64,000 nt of DNA from Trichostrongylus colubriformis. Lineage: Eukaryota > Nematoda > Chromadorea > Rhabditida > Trichostrongylidae. The stretch spans positions 57,314,646 through 57,378,645 of the forward strand of contig OZ022256.1 in the NCBI GenBank assembly GCA_963978905.1, given 5' to 3'. The notes beneath the pieces are model-generated. The model was given only the letters and a program-made list of their open reading frames with translations, searched no databases and had not been told where the DNA came from. Each line of letters opens with the position of its first letter. Position 1 is the stretch's first letter. Positions 24,239-36,968 of this stretch are shown here, piece by piece. Made by a program: the position numbers and the translations under genes.

Positions 24239-25578
24239 CTGAAAACTATAATACCAATTGACCAACTCGTGAGTAGTAGTTTCCTCAAATGAAATATGCA
24301 GAGTCATCATTAGCCTCATAATATTGTTTTTCTTTTCGAATGTATAAGGTACAAGAAAACTTGCTCGATCTGAAGAAAGGTCTACGAAATACATCATCGG
24401 GTTTTCACAAAAAAAAACCTAAGGTTATAACCTGGATTTGTAGACCGTGGGCAACACATTCAGAACAGCCATTCATAAACTATGCCCATAAAAAAGCTCC
24501 AGTAACCAAAAAAGTCCTTCATCCTATTTAGGATTCCATAAATCACTTGAAAGCTTCGACCAACAATCGAACAGTGTATTTCCACACTCTGTCATAACTC
24601 TCAATATTACAAAGAAACCAGCTATCCCTTGTTTTACTTCCACAAGGCGCCGGAAATCTTTATTGAGAGAGACAATAGGACTGAACGTTCCTCAAAATAA
24701 CGTCCTTTTATACAGCACTGATACGAGATCAGAGTAAACGATGATCATCTCCCAAAATCCCTCGCCTAAGAAAGTGAAATCAATAAACACTGCGGTCGAA
24801 CAAGTGAAATGGAAACAAAAAGAAACCACTGCGCGACCTTATAAAACAGAGCGCTGCAAAAAGAAACAACAATTTTGCAAAATATGAGACCCAACCGGGC
24901 CCGAAATATCACATAGCATAAATGAGTAATGATGTTTGTCGGTGAAAGAGAGATACAGCAGAATGGATCAATCTTTCATCCAAAAAAAAGCTAATGTGGT
25001 TGAAGAGAAAACTTTCGGGAATAATCAACCACATGCAGAGCATTCTGAAAAATTTCTTCTCGAAAGAAAAACTATGAGAAACGAAGTCATGTGTTTTCAG
25101 ATAAATTAGGAGGGAAGTACGTAGAAAATGCGGCATTAAAGATAGAAAAAAAGGAAACCACAAGAGCAAAAACATTCAATGGGCAATAAATAAGCTCAGT
25201 CCAGAGAAGATGTATGACATTTGAGCGGCGAAATGACGACTCAAGCGAAAGCCGCGAATTTGTCATCGTTGCGCCTAACTGTCGGACAACCTTCAAGTCG
25301 GAAATGTCACATGTGGTAAATTGAAGGACACTTCGCCGTTTGTCCCTTTCCAATTGAACGGCGCCTTTTTCATTTGACTATAAGCGAAGTTGAAAAGCAA
25401 TACAAATATCTTCCCAAAAGCCCATTCATCCCTGCCAATTACCAATAGAATCATATGGAATGTGGCATACATTCATGATTCAAAGCATGAAGGAAAACAG
25501 CATAATGGCTATTCGAAAGGGTCCTATCCCTTCACCCCTAACGTACCCATTGCCTACAAGCTTATTTTGATGCCTTAA
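24239..25578. other. Upstream region of the KCTD gene
   Basis: This stretch should hold the missing first exon and promoter of the minus-strand KCTD gene, but I cannot identify them. The open frames seen on both strands are A/T-rich and have no domain or splice partner. Confidence 0.45.
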
Positions 25579-25590
25579 ACGTCGGAAAAG

Positions 25591-26406
25591 CGTTTCAACG
25601 CTGAGAATTATGGCGGACTTGATTCTGCAGTGGGAGACATGATTTCCGAAGAGAACACAACACAGAAGAACGCTCAGTGGAACTGGTTTGATTTGGGTAA
25701 GGTATACTGAACCTTGTCAGAAAACACTGCATCTAAGCCTCCAAAATCACATCAATTTCGGTACTAAAGGTTTCAGTGCGAATGCGCGAAAATGACTCCA
25801 TATTCTTTTTAACGACTCGATAAATATTAATTTTTCCCGATGAGGGCGTTACGAATTCTAGGCAATTTAGTTCAACTACAAATACGGTCAATGCATGCAG
25901 AAGCAGAATTGTCGAATATGGCATATTTTTATCTACCTTCACCCATAAAATACTGTTACAGAACACTTATTTAAGCCCCTAACCATCGTTTCACCACATC
26001 AGTGCTATATAGCCGTGATGACGTTACTCGTCAAAAGGCCATATGCACTGAACAGCCGCCCGCCGTGCTGTGAACATAATAATTGCATTTCGACTGGTAA
26101 GTTCAGATGTTTCAGAGCCCCATAAGTACTTTGAAAGGTTCCAACCATTCATAGAGGCAACGCTCAATTGAAAAGACATCTCACCATGAGAACATTCAAT
26201 AACATCCTTTTTGCTTCGAAAGAATGGAATTGGAAGAGCTTAGAAAAGATTTTTCGATATCACGCTTGGTTTTCATTTTCGTCTTGCAATTTCAGCGTAA
26301 ATCTGTTTCATTCACTGTTAATCCCTCCTGGATGAAACGCGAAACGTCCATTCACACCAGTTTAGCATCACCTAGCGGACTCCGAACGAATTCGAGACAT
26401 GGTTAA
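25591..26406 (+). CDS. Candidate neuropeptide-precursor fragment (two exons)
   Basis: Exon A (about 25591-25701) ends at AAG before GTATAC; exon B (26296-26406) follows TTTCAG and stops at TAA. The join is in phase and creates ...WNWFDL-GKR-KSVSF...: a glycine amidation donor followed by a dibasic cleavage site, split by the intron. Exon A also has EKR just before FNAENYGGLDSAVGDM, and exon B has MKRETSIHTSLASPSG, so dibasic sites bracket three short peptides. This layout is typical of nematode neuropeptide precursors. The upstream limit is uncertain: an in-frame TAA sits at 25576-25578, the acceptor at 25589-25590 (GAAAAG) is weak, and no signal-peptide exon was found. I do not recognise the peptide family. 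It could also be a pseudogene. Confidence 0.4.
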
Positions 26407-27849
26407 ACCGCTTCAATCTGCCAACAAATTTCGACGTCTAGCAGTGATCACTAAGTGAGCATAAATAGTTAGAAAACGCCAAAAAACGATGTGCTGGAAG
26501 AGCGAATAATTGTGGAAACATGAGATCCTTACCGTATTTTTGCGAAGATCAGAATGTTGAAGCAGGAAAAAACAGGCAAAACATTGATATTTGAAAAGGA
26601 TGTGAAAAAGCTAGAAAACCATATAAAAGCTACATTTAACGCGAGTAATTTACAGGCAGAAATGAGACTCGAAAAGGTAATCTGTCCAATCGTCCACTAA
26701 TCTCTTTCGTATTTTTTCGCCGATAACCATTAAGTATGAAATACCTTTCACAACAACAAATGAGCTACCGTACATGGAGATCGATTGCAGTTTTTCTACT
26801 TTACGCTCAATCAATGATGGCAATAAGCTGTAACTGTGGAGCATGCTTTACACAATGAAGCAAAAGTCGAGCCAAAGTTTGGATCAGCGGGCTCTTCAAA
26901 AAATGAATACGATCGATGAAGAAGAAACTGGAAATAATGCTCTGGAAATTTTTTTCAGATACTGAGAGTTTTTGTAAAATGAAAGCTTCCTTCTGAGATC
27001 TATGCGTTATAGTCCTGTCACAATCCCGCACTGGGTTGAATAGTGTATAGAAATTTCGCTATTCATAGCATAATCGAATTTTCACCTTGCCCGTATCACT
27101 CAAAATCTATTCAGCCCATCTCACTGCGCGCCTTTCTCTTATTTCATTTAGAACTCGAATAAATGAGCTTTCTTAGAAAAAAATCATGACGATGGGAATG
27201 TATCTCAAAATCCACACACAATTGATGAAACCCAAAAACTCACATGTCTCTACTGCATTGTGATTTGGCAGCGTATCGGAATTCATTCCTTCCGTGACTA
27301 CGCTTTTCCCTGAACAAGCACATGAAATGAACGGAATAAATGAGATGAAATTGTTCGGAAGGGTAAATACGCCAATATGAATGAAGACTAATTGTTGATA
27401 CAGTTGCACTTTCAACCCATAAAAGCTTCTACTGTATCAGACGACAAATTAAATGTTTCCCCCAATTATTATGATAGTAGATCTGAATATGGACCTGGCT
27501 CACTTTGAACAGTTTCCTATTAACTACCTTACATATCAGAAGTGATCCTGAGCCACTGTTCTTAGAAAATGATTGAAATGCGGCTAGAAACCAAATTAAC
27601 CAGCCATAGTAGTTGAGACTAATGTTTAAAAGAGCACTTGCGTCAGAATAGATACCAGATGTGAAGGAACTAATATGGATGATTGCCGATAAGTGTGAAA
27701 CATCGTCATCGACTGTACCAAAAAGAGAGTGTAATGAAAGTATGCTTTTAATGTGCAAGACGAAGCCCTATTCTTAAGAAACTGGAGTGGAAATCTCTTA
27801 AGAAATCCGCCATAAACGGAAAACTCCAGAGTCGCATGAAAAAAACGAA
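26407..27849. other. No recognisable gene
   Basis: A/T-rich sequence with only short open frames on both strands. The minus-strand frames of 60-110 codons are hydrophobic but have no ATG context, splice partners or family motifs. Confidence 0.5.
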
Positions 27850-28073
27850 GGGTCAAATAAAGTCGGGGGGGAGACGCAATTTTGCGTCGACGTCAAAGCT
27901 CCTTTCCCTCCCTAGGCTTAGGTTAAAATTGATATCCCCTTCTCCTACATGAAAAAGCATCTGTCATAGCATAGGTTTCATATGCTTTAACCTAAGCCTA
28001 GGGAGGGAAAGAAGCTTTGACGTAGGTGAAACGTTGACGCAAAATTGCGTCTCCCCCCGACTTTATTTGACCC
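27850..28073. repeat. MITE with GGGTCAAATAAAG ends and 8-bp target duplication
   Basis: The terminal inverted repeat GGGTCAAATAAAGTCGGGGG occurs at the left end and as its complement at the right end (28073). Pairing continues through AGACGCAATTTTGCGTC and CCCTCCCTAGGCTTAGG. The flanks carry an exact 8-bp direct repeat AAAACGAA (27842-27849 and 28074-28081). An 8-bp duplication fits hAT-, P- or Merlin-type transposition. The arms are highly similar, so the insertion is probably recent. Confidence 0.82.
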
Positions 28074-28308
28074 AAAACGAAAATAGAAGATAGAAAACAC
28101 TAAGAGAATCAAATGGCGGAAGGCCAATGGAGAAGTGCGCTTCTAGCCGGCGGTTTCCGTTGCAGCAACTGGCCACTGATGTGCTAGTCGTGCACACATA
28201 CGCTTATTGTGTAAATGCAGCACAGGCATAATAGGATACGCGCAGGACCCTTTTGGCAGCCTTGCTTTCCTGCCATGATAAACCCCAACTTATGGAACTG
28301 AGGTAGCA

Positions 28309-28722
28309 GTTTCGGTGCTACTGGAGTTTGGGGGGGCCACTGCAGTAGTGTCTCTGCGTCTCTAACGCACGGCTAGAGCGCAGAGAGGCCATAGCGCTAG
28401 CCGAATCGGGTTCGAATTCTGCATAAAAACTATTCCGTAAAGCAAATTCGTACTTTTTTTTCATCCTAACTTAGCCTAAGCCTTGGAGAAGGAGATTCCC
28501 TTCCCCTAGGCTTAGGTGAATACGCGTAAGTGGTTGTTTAGACTAGTTATGGCTAGTTTTTCGTAATACACTTTTGCAAGAATAATTCAATTGGTTTTTT
28601 TAGTTAGTTAGCTGTATCTAGGCATAAAATAACCTTGAGAGTGCCTATAAGCTGAAATCAGGCGCGACTCTTGCTTTTGTCGAGCGGCCCCCCCCCCAAC
28701 TCCAGTAGCGCCGCAGTTTCTT
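28309..28722. repeat. G-rich inverted-repeat element
   Basis: The left arm contains GCTACTGGAGTTTGGGGGGG and the right arm its complement (CCCCCCCCAACTCCAGTAGC). Inside lie a tRNA-like B box (GGGTTCGAATTC near 28410) and a nested hairpin with arms CCTAAGCCT and AGGCTTAGG (about 28470-28520), a motif shared with the MITE at 27850. A related third arm (CCCCCACCCCCAACTACAGTAG) occurs near 28930. It is probably a composite of MITE and SINE sequence; exact ends are unclear. Confidence 0.5.
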
Positions 28723-30327
28723 TCAAAAGTGTTACGAAAATATCTTCACTAGGGGCCACTCCACTAACCACGGCGTTCGATGCTATTTTGGCCTAGATTT
28801 TTAGTCTGAGCCTTAATTAGGAGAGAAGCTTCTACTCCTCTGAAGCCAGGCTCAGGAGAAAATATACACTCGAGTGTACGACTGATGATTGTGGAACGGT
28901 TCCAGTGAGGGACGACAGCGGAGAATGAGTGCCCCCACCCCCAACTACAGTAGTCTCATGCTTTTCCTCAAAGAGTGCAAACGGATTTCCTCCATATCGG
29001 TGCTTTTACTTTCCACCCATTAACTGTGACGCTTTTTGATGTTATTCGTGTGTGCAGTAATCGTTTCTGTTTTTCTAGAGTTTGTGGAATTTATGCTGCT
29101 CCAGATTACTGAGAGCTTCTGCTCATCTAGCAATGTTACAGCGAATTAGATTTCTTGAGTGAGGCACCGTAGAACTACCGTAATCTACGAGAAGCATGGA
29201 AAAGTCCAAGCATTGGTATATGTGCGAGATAAAACTATAAATTGCATCCAAGATGATTTTTCAAGTAGTTATTTCCACCGGCCTCCCTCAGACAGCTATA
29301 GCTATATAGCTATACTCCATTTCGAAGCGTCTTATAGGGCGTGGCAAGGGGAGTACAGGTTCCGGGAAGAAAGAGAGGTGTGGAGTTTATGTAAAAAAAT
29401 CAAACCTAAACGGAACGCCCAGCTGCATAGTTGGCAAACTAGTTAGCTTTTCCTGTATTTGAAATAATGTTCTACGTCATCTCGTTATCCTAGATTGTTC
29501 TACAAATTAACTGTTCTGGAATAACAAATATTCGTAAATCAGGCAGGTGCTGGTAGACTCGAGCGATAAGGCTGCACGGCAAAATAAAAGAGGCCATTGG
29601 AAGGGGACCAAGGTTCTGAGAAAGCATTCCAACATGATGTTCCACCGTGTATATGAAGGGTTGGTTAATCGTGCTTCATCAATCATTTGTGATCATGGTT
29701 ACTGGCCCATCAATCACAGTTCTTCTACTCCATATGTTCAAATGTTTAATAATCATAAAAAATCTGGCAAAATAATATAAGATCTTGTACATACTGTTTG
29801 AGCATATGTATAGCGATAGTTACTGACAGTTAATGGGAGCATTTGGAAAACTGGGAATATTCCAGAAATCACTAAAGTCTTTCCCCAAAACGCTAATTTT
29901 GGCCCATAGCAATCACAAGAACATTTCGCTTTAAGCATCATATGGAAGCAGTGGGTCCGGTTTCGATTGTCGTGACATGTGGTCAGTGGAAGTGGCACAT
30001 ATCCATGTTTCCCCTCTAATTAAAAACAGAACATTCATCACATGGAAGAGGGGAAAGGGTGTAACGAATAAACAGACTATTTCAAAGTGTGTGTGTGATG
30101 CGGAGGGATAGCTGAAAGCCGTATTCGTGGAGCTTTTTCTTCCAGGACTTTAGCGGAACTAATTTGATGGGAGCACCTAATTGTTTTATCTTCCAGAAGC
30201 TTCAGCAGTACTAACTTGATAGGAGCACATAATTGTTAGTTCAAATAAGGACGAGGAACAAGGAAGATATAACATACTTATATGATGTGTTGCGTGAATT
30301 TACAAAATCACTCTTTTCTTCGAACTA
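28723..30327. other. Repeat-derived spacer, no gene
   Basis: It holds a hairpin near 28805-28860 (GAGCCT...AGGCTC) and scattered short frames. The plus-strand frames at 29159-29446 and 29547-29780 have no start context, domain or consistent splice partners. Confidence 0.45.
30136..30237. repeat. Diverged 51-bp tandem duplication
   Basis: Two units with a period of 51 bp share CTTCCAG..CTT.AGC, ACTAA.TTGAT and GGGAGCAC/AGGAGCACxTAATTGTT. It lies just left of the mariner-type element and carries no coding frame. Confidence 0.6.
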
Positions 30328-31214
30328 TTAGGTTGTAAGGGAAGTTCTGGCCAGTTTTACGCGTTCACAAGTTAAATTCAAATCTCAGAGTGCGTCAACA
30401 TCAATCAATTTACATATTGTGCTCCTTGGATAGACCAAAAGTTGCTCTCTTCGAATATATGCCTTCTTTGGAATGCCACAAGGTTTTTGAATTATTGGGA
30501 AAATTTTAAAGTCCTGTGAAAATGGCACTTTTTCTATGACTTCACTTCATGAGTTCTTGTTTAATCGAGTACCAGCAAAGGCAACCACAATGTGAATACT
30601 GCAAGAGGAGGTGGTGAAGCATTGAGTGGAACACTTTGTCCCTGGTTTCAGAAGTGAAGAAATGAGAACGAGTTGCTTGAATTTTCACTTGATCAAATCG
30701 CTTTAACTAAAACGGCAGGGAGCGATGAGGGTGTATACTTGCACGGGATATCCACAAGTATTGGCCTTCAACAAACAAACTTAGTTGACCACCTCAAGTA
30801 GCCTCGATTTGAAAAAACTCAAAAAATGGGTGCCGCGCGACCCCTCGGAGCAGCCATAAACAAGCGCATTTTCCACAAATCGTCTTCCACTAACTGGAGC
30901 AGTTGCAGGGTGAGGCCCTTACTCATCCATCATGTTCATCAGATCTAGCGCCAACTAAGCCTCACTTCCCAAAACATCTGGACAGCTCCTTCAGCAGCAG
31001 AGCGTTCAGAAAGAATGGTAATTTGAAATCGATTTTTTTTCGATTTCGCGCCATATAAATCATCAGCCCTTCATCAAAATCAAATGTCTATGATATTGCC
31101 AAAAGTGTAGCGAATCAAATGGTGCTTATTCTGTGAAAGATGCAGTCTGATCCGAGTTATTACCTCCCGAAGTTGAAATTGCGAAAACCGGCCAAAACTT
31201 TTCTTACAACCTAA
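30328..31214. mobile_element. Mariner-type element, internally decayed
   Basis: The ends are TTAGGTTGTAAGGGAAGTTC on the left and, in reverse complement, TTAGGTTGTAAGAAAAGTTT on the right. Similarity continues over about 30 bp and TA dinucleotides flank both sides (30326-30327 and 31215-31216). TA target and TTAGGTTG termini are typical of mariners. The 887-bp length is short for an autonomous copy (about 1.3 kb), and no continuous transposase frame survives. Confidence 0.7.
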
Positions 31215-32425
31215 TATGTTTATTCTGCTAACTTTCGACATAATCCTACCATATATAATCCGTTTGTCTGTCTATGTGTGTGTGTCTGTTCGTCGCGAGA
31301 ATCATTCCTCCCGTCGCAGCAAAGCTGGCACCCACAATTTTACAACTGATATAGGGGGTGGTGAGAAAATCCCAGCAGTGATGGATCAAAAGCGAAAGCG
31401 ACTGATAAGGGCTGATAAAGGAGCCTCAAAAGGCGGATGTCGCCGAATCCGTTTCGCATTTCATGTTGATCTTCAAGCGCAGACACTCATAGGTGCTTGG
31501 TAGGGTGGGACGAGGACATTTATAGTGGGTGTGGGTTATCCTAATGTGCAATTGTGCTATATGGATTTCTTCGATATTTCTTCGACATATTTCTAATGTA
31601 TGTTATTACTGCGCGATAGCCCAACTAGTGAAAAATATGCGAGATCTTTATGCCACAATGGAGAGGAGTGGCGCTCACTACTGCTTACATAAGTACGGGG
31701 ATCGACTCTGTTTTAGGGTCACCATTGGGTTAAGAGGACACTATCCGCGCCCTAGGAATCCCCCCCCCCTTCCCATGCCACTGCAAAGCTGAGAAATGCC
31801 TCTTCCACCCCACTCCGAGATTACCCCGTGGACGCGGGTGGGGGTCAACCATGCGTCATGTGAAAGATGATATGATACACACTTCTTTTCCTTCCTCACC
31901 CTGTTGATGTATGGACCCAGCACAATCAACTAGGACCTCCACCGAAGATTTCTCGACTAACTTTTGATTCTACCTTCTTTGGCCGTCAGTCTGCCTCTCC
32001 AGCACCTTCGTGATAGGCTCGGACCTCTTCCTACATCCCTTACCCCTTGACTCAGTTCGCGGAATAGACTCATTAGGTGGCCGCTACAATTTTGAATGAA
32101 CGTCGGACGCATGGCACATCCAGAAGATGTACTTCCTCCGCTCTCTGAGATTTATTCACATTCCAATGCATCACAAGAGTACAGGGACAGGAACAAAGTA
32201 AATATGGAAGTGGTTACAAAGTACAGTTGAGATCAAAGCGGACTTACTAAACTTTTGACATATGAGATCGTTAGATCACATTTCAAGTGACAGCTTTGTA
32301 AGCTACTCAAGCAGCATGACTTAACTAATTATAATAAATAGTAATGACGTTAGGTATTTCTGGTAAGGATTAAATAAGGTTCTACGAAATCATTAGCTGT
32401 GTTAAGGTGCGAGTAGCTCTGATCC
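31215..32425. other. Intergenic, no gene recognised
   Basis: It holds a TGTG-rich stretch near 31270-31300 and C-runs near 31760 and 31800-31850. An open frame at 31216-31503 has no known domain. The 3' UTR of the minus-strand PLCXD gene should lie near 32300-32425. Confidence 0.45.
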
Positions 32426-35400
32426 CTAAGCTTCCTTGGCGGTCTCCAGATTATTTGTTTCAGAAGGGCGAAGTGAGGTTTTGTTGAGCGATACAATTAA
32501 ATTAGAAGTATGATCTTCGATAAAGTCCAGAATAACGACATTGATTTTTTGTTTCGTTTCGTCTGGAAGCTCGTCGATCCAATGGAGGACTCGTGAAGTG
32601 GTTATATCTGAGAACCGTTCCAGTGATGAAAACCAGTGACGAGCCTAAAAATTCAACACTGTGAGCATCCTGGGACCGCTAGAGGAATACTGAATGGAAT
32701 GCTCCAGCGGAGTGCATTTTGTGAGGATTTCTCAGCCAGGCGGAATGTGGATTCTCTGAATACCACATCCACTGGAGAACTAGAAAAACGTTTATAGTGG
32801 CGGTAAGCGATGTAGCAAACAGTACCCTCGAAATTTGAATTTTTGAGCATTTTTACGGAATGCGAGGAGCATAGCCAAGGTTCTCTATGAAGCAATACTC
32901 CAGCGCCTAATCATCGGTAAAGCGGGTATGCATCTCAAACGCGCACGACTGCGAAGTAACTCGTGAAGTATCCAGGGAACCGCATTCTTTTATAGATAAT
33001 GATCGGAAACCCTACAGTAACTCATTTATTTCATTTTACACATTTGCACTATCTTTACTTCAGTACGGAAGCACGCAGGAGCATAAGCGGCAGACTGATT
33101 TTGCCCAGATTTTTTATCCTTTAAAATTCGCACTTTTGTCTGCTTATGGTAGAACGACCACTAAATTATAAATCCCTTTACTGTTGAAGAGAACACTAGA
33201 TTCAAAAAACCTTGAAAAGTTGAGTGGAGGTCATGTGCATGACGTATCGTACAGTAATCAATACCGAGCTCTTTATGGTTCGATGTTGAGTATGTGAGAG
33301 CGCAGAAATGACTTCAACAACTCACTATATCCTTTTGCTGTGGTGTGATAACACCTTGTGTCACAAAGAATCGTAGCAGCTTCCTCGTACTCATTGGCCG
33401 CGAATCCAAGCCTTGCTGAAGTGCTGCCAGTAGTGTGTCAATATTACTGGTATTGGGCCACGGTGACGGTATTCTCTCGTTAGGCCAAAACAGAACCGGA
33501 GCGGTTCCAGTGCCTGATATCTCAAACGGAGAAAAAACGATCACCCTGAAAAGGAATGCACCAGGGCTTCAGAAAAAAATTATTCAGGGAAACAAAAATA
33601 ATTATTATGTCCAACTTTATCTACTACAATTTATTCGTAGAACAATATTTATTTACAAAGTTGGAAATAGGATTTATATGTCCCACCTGTAACGGTGGGT
33701 CCACATGTAGTTTAGGGTAATCACATCTGTGTCCAAAGTGAAAGGACATAACCAAGATTCTCCTAACACTGCTACTACTTCCTCCATGATGATCATGAAA
33801 GCCGCTGCATCAATGTCGTACATATGATTCATATCGAATAGTACAACCTGAACAATTCGTTTTGGGAGGAAAGCAAAAAAATCTTACAGTACAATCATCA
33901 TACATAAACAAGCTGCAGAACAGTCTTCAAGTGGCGGCTGAGAAGGTAGGCGTGTAGGCGGATTTTTCGGATGTTTTGATAGCTATTGTTATTTATGTTC
34001 GATGTAATCTGAGGCTCTTGAAGGCAGCATTAGGGGAAAGTCGGACGAAAAGAAAAAGAAGTAGTGAATGTGAAAGTCGAAATGCCTAGTAACAGGACAG
34101 TGAAGAACCACGGATGGAATTGGCCAAAAACCCGAGAACTAGCACACCCTTTCCACTGTTGATTCTCGACGTGGACGACCTGTCCGTCAAGAGGCGTATA
34201 GTCTGATCTAATATTCCATTGGCATGTTGCCAAGTAAACACAAGGGAATGTTTGGAAATACGACAGCATTTTTTGAAGTGAGCTCCAAGCTAAAACTGCG
34301 AAAGCGCGCTGCAAAACCTTCGATCCTGCCGCATCTCCTTGGCCGCTCCCACCCCAGTCAATCAGGAATTACGTCATCCGGAGGCGGGAACGACTTATCA
34401 AGAGGCGGGACAGATGGGCGGTTGCAGCGTTTTGCGGCGTTTTTACAGCTCGGAGGGGCGCTTTTCACCGAGATTTTGCCACAGATAGCTTTCTTAGGCC
34501 CAGGACTACCATTTGAGTGACTTCTCGTAGGATTTCTCCATTACCACGTTACCCCTAATGCTGTCTTTAATACGGTAGAGAGATGCAATAAACGAAACAC
34601 AGCTCGCGTATAGCTTTACGATGGATTTTGAGTGTGCAAGCACTTCCCATTATGCAACAACTTGCCGCAGCATAACCTCGTGCTGATAAGGCATTGTCCA
34701 AAGTTCGCGATCCAGGCGATCGCGCGATCATGTTTTTTCGCGTTCGTACGCAAGCGCTCCATTTATTTGCTGTTGAAAAATTCGCCAAGTCCGCTAAACT
34801 CACTTCTTTCTCGTTTTCTTTCAAAAATTCCGACACCTGTGTCAGACAGTGCCGTAAAGTCATCCCGTACAACCCATGCACTATGCGAAAATCCTGAAAT
34901 TTCTTGGTTTGCAATTATGGATTCGTGCGAAGTATAATCGATGAGAAATGCATCTAAAGACACCGGAAGGGGTACATTTGGCAAATTGGGGGTTACGAAA
35001 CCGAAAATCCGCCTTCTCTCTCGTCCTCTGCGTCCCTGGCCGGAGTGAACTGAAGACAGGCCAGAGTCTGAACCAGCCAGGCGCGATCCTTTTCCCGCCT
35101 TAAGACGGCTACTCGGCCGGGCACAGGACCGCATGACGGCATGCTAAGCTGCGGGGTCGCCATAAGACCCCATGCCGCGTTTTTTTAATGCCATTTTTGC
35201 CACATGTGACCTCTTCTGAAGTGGAAGGTTCGTATCAGAGAACATGTACTCCCAGATCTCGGTTTTCCCTTAACCCTACTGGTGCCTTTAACCTGTTACC
35301 TATTTTTCTCAGACTGCATTACGAATGATATGACGGGGTTATTGATTTTTGGCCAATCCGAATGGGACTAAATCTGAACCTACCGTTTTTGACATGGTAA

Positions 35401-36583
35401 CCGATTGTGTAATGGATAGGATACATCCCATCTACAAGGTTCACAAGAACCCCTAGGTCCGAAAACTCTTCCGAATGGATTGGCGCGACCAGATTTAGTA
35501 GGGAAAACTTGCTCTCACGTGAACCCCAAAAGAGATACCACGAAAAGAGGTTATGTAAAAAAAAAATCGGAAACTTTGCGTATTGGTACAGGTGAAGCGT
35601 TCATTGCCCTTCGGGAAGAACAGTATAGGCGCAGCTTCTTCCCAACTTGTCTTTGTAATAAGACAGACCTTTTCAATACGTATAAGAATGTTACCAAACT
35701 ACCAACCTTCTGGCTACTTCGTACTTTTGCTGGTGGATAAGCAACTCGTAAATCGAGATAGCGAATTCCGCGGTCAAGTTGCCCACGAATCGAGTAGCTG
35801 TAAAGTTCTCGGGATTTCAACTGAGGATACCGTTTTATACTCAATAATATGGCAAGTGAGGAGCCAATCCAAACTCTGCTTCACCCTGCCCGGTGAACGT
35901 GTTTCACTATTGACGATGGCTTGCGATGAGTGAACAATCGAACAAACCGTCAGTTAACTGACTTTTGAGAGACAGCCCATCTCTTGATACCATTTTTGAT
36001 ACAGCGTGCTTTCGCTAGTTTGTGAACAAAATTGGGTAATTCTTGTGTTAGTGGAAGCTTTGGATCGAGTTCTGTAGTTGCTCCTGAGTCATGTGAGCCT
36101 AAACAATTCAGATGAAGTTTCATCTCACAAAGCCTTTTGTCACCGACTTATCAATAGATGAAGTACAAACCAGATTGCAGATGCTTCCCTAGAGCTCCTC
36201 AATTTCAGAAAATAATTTGATTTTTTGGAATGTTCACTAAGGAAACTCGGTACCCTTATTCCGATTCGTGGACTCGCAAGGGAGGAATCAGGCTAAGCGT
36301 TACCCTCCTTATTTGATCCCATCACAGTTCTCAATGGAAGAAAACATGGTGAAACAAAGAGTGATTGGCAAAAACGCCAGGACTGAGCTACGATTCCCAC
36401 CAAATGCGTCGAGTTGGGGGTCGTATTCGAGGCACTTCATACTTCAAATGTCACCTACTCACCTGGAATTTTGAGCAAACGTAAGGGTTTAGCAGTAACG
36501 GCGGGTGGTAGTTCCGCCATCCATTTGTTCAACGAGATTTGGCTTCCATGTTCCGAATTGATATCCACTTCCATCGAAAACAT
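32426..36583 (-). CDS. PI-PLC X-domain-containing protein (PLCXD type), 348 aa
   Basis: Seven exons join in phase on the minus strand: 36583-36463, 36098-35959, 35820-35725, 34893-34804, 33847-33687, 33545-33326 and 32644-32426. Family landmarks occur in order: KWMAELPP, the first catalytic-histidine motif PGSHDSG (His about 43), RGIRYLDLRV (about 105-113), the second histidine in RIVHGLYG (about 125), EVVLFDMNHMY, PSPWPNTSN, VTQGVITP and INVVILDFIEDH. This is the X half of PI-PLC without the Y, C2, PH or EF-hand parts, as in animal PLCXD1-3, which are small cytosolic phosphoinositide phosphodiesterase-like proteins. The length agrees with the family. It lies about 0.8 kb downstream of nas-39 in the same direction. 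The fourth intron holds a possible TTAA MITE. Confidence 0.93.
34951..35293. repeat. Probable TTAA-type MITE, copy 3
   Basis: The left end CTAAAGACACCGGAAGGGG matches the termini of the copies at 22700 and 40232. The probable right end near 35281-35293 reads in reverse complement TTAAAGGCACCAGTAGGG. The interior is not clearly homologous to the other copies, so it may be a related subfamily or two fragments. It sits in an intron of the PLCXD gene. Confidence 0.45.
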
Positions 36584-36596
36584 TAACAGAAATATA

Positions 36597-36655
36597 TAAT
36601 GTAAAAATGAAATGTAAAATGTAAAAATGTAAAAATGAAATGTAAAAGTAAACAT
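36597..36655. repeat. AATGTAAA tandem array
   Basis: Repeated units of the form (A)AATGTAAA(AATGAA) fill about 55 bp immediately upstream (on the minus strand) of the PLCXD start codon. Confidence 0.7.
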
Positions 36656-36968
36656 TATAGAAAGTAAATTAATTTGACGACTGTCAATGGTGAAATGCAA
36701 TTAGTATAGAGTCGATTAACCACGATTAAGCATAACACAGGAGCAGAATAAAACAACGGACTATTTATATATAAACATGTGGTGATAATAACAAGTAAGA
36801 GTTTATACTTCATAAGCTTCCAACACATACTAATAATCTGATATGTAGCAGAATCCAACTTGTAAAAACAGTATGGAAACGTAAAAAAAAGTGATTAACT
36901 GTGTAAGTAATATGAGCTTACTGAACAATTCCATAGCACTATATTAAAAGCGGTTTCTTCAGAGAATC

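Noticed and set aside
31216..31503. 95-codon plus-strand frame next to the mariner-type element
   Set aside because: Begins at the element border and runs through TG-rich simple sequence; more likely repeat-derived.
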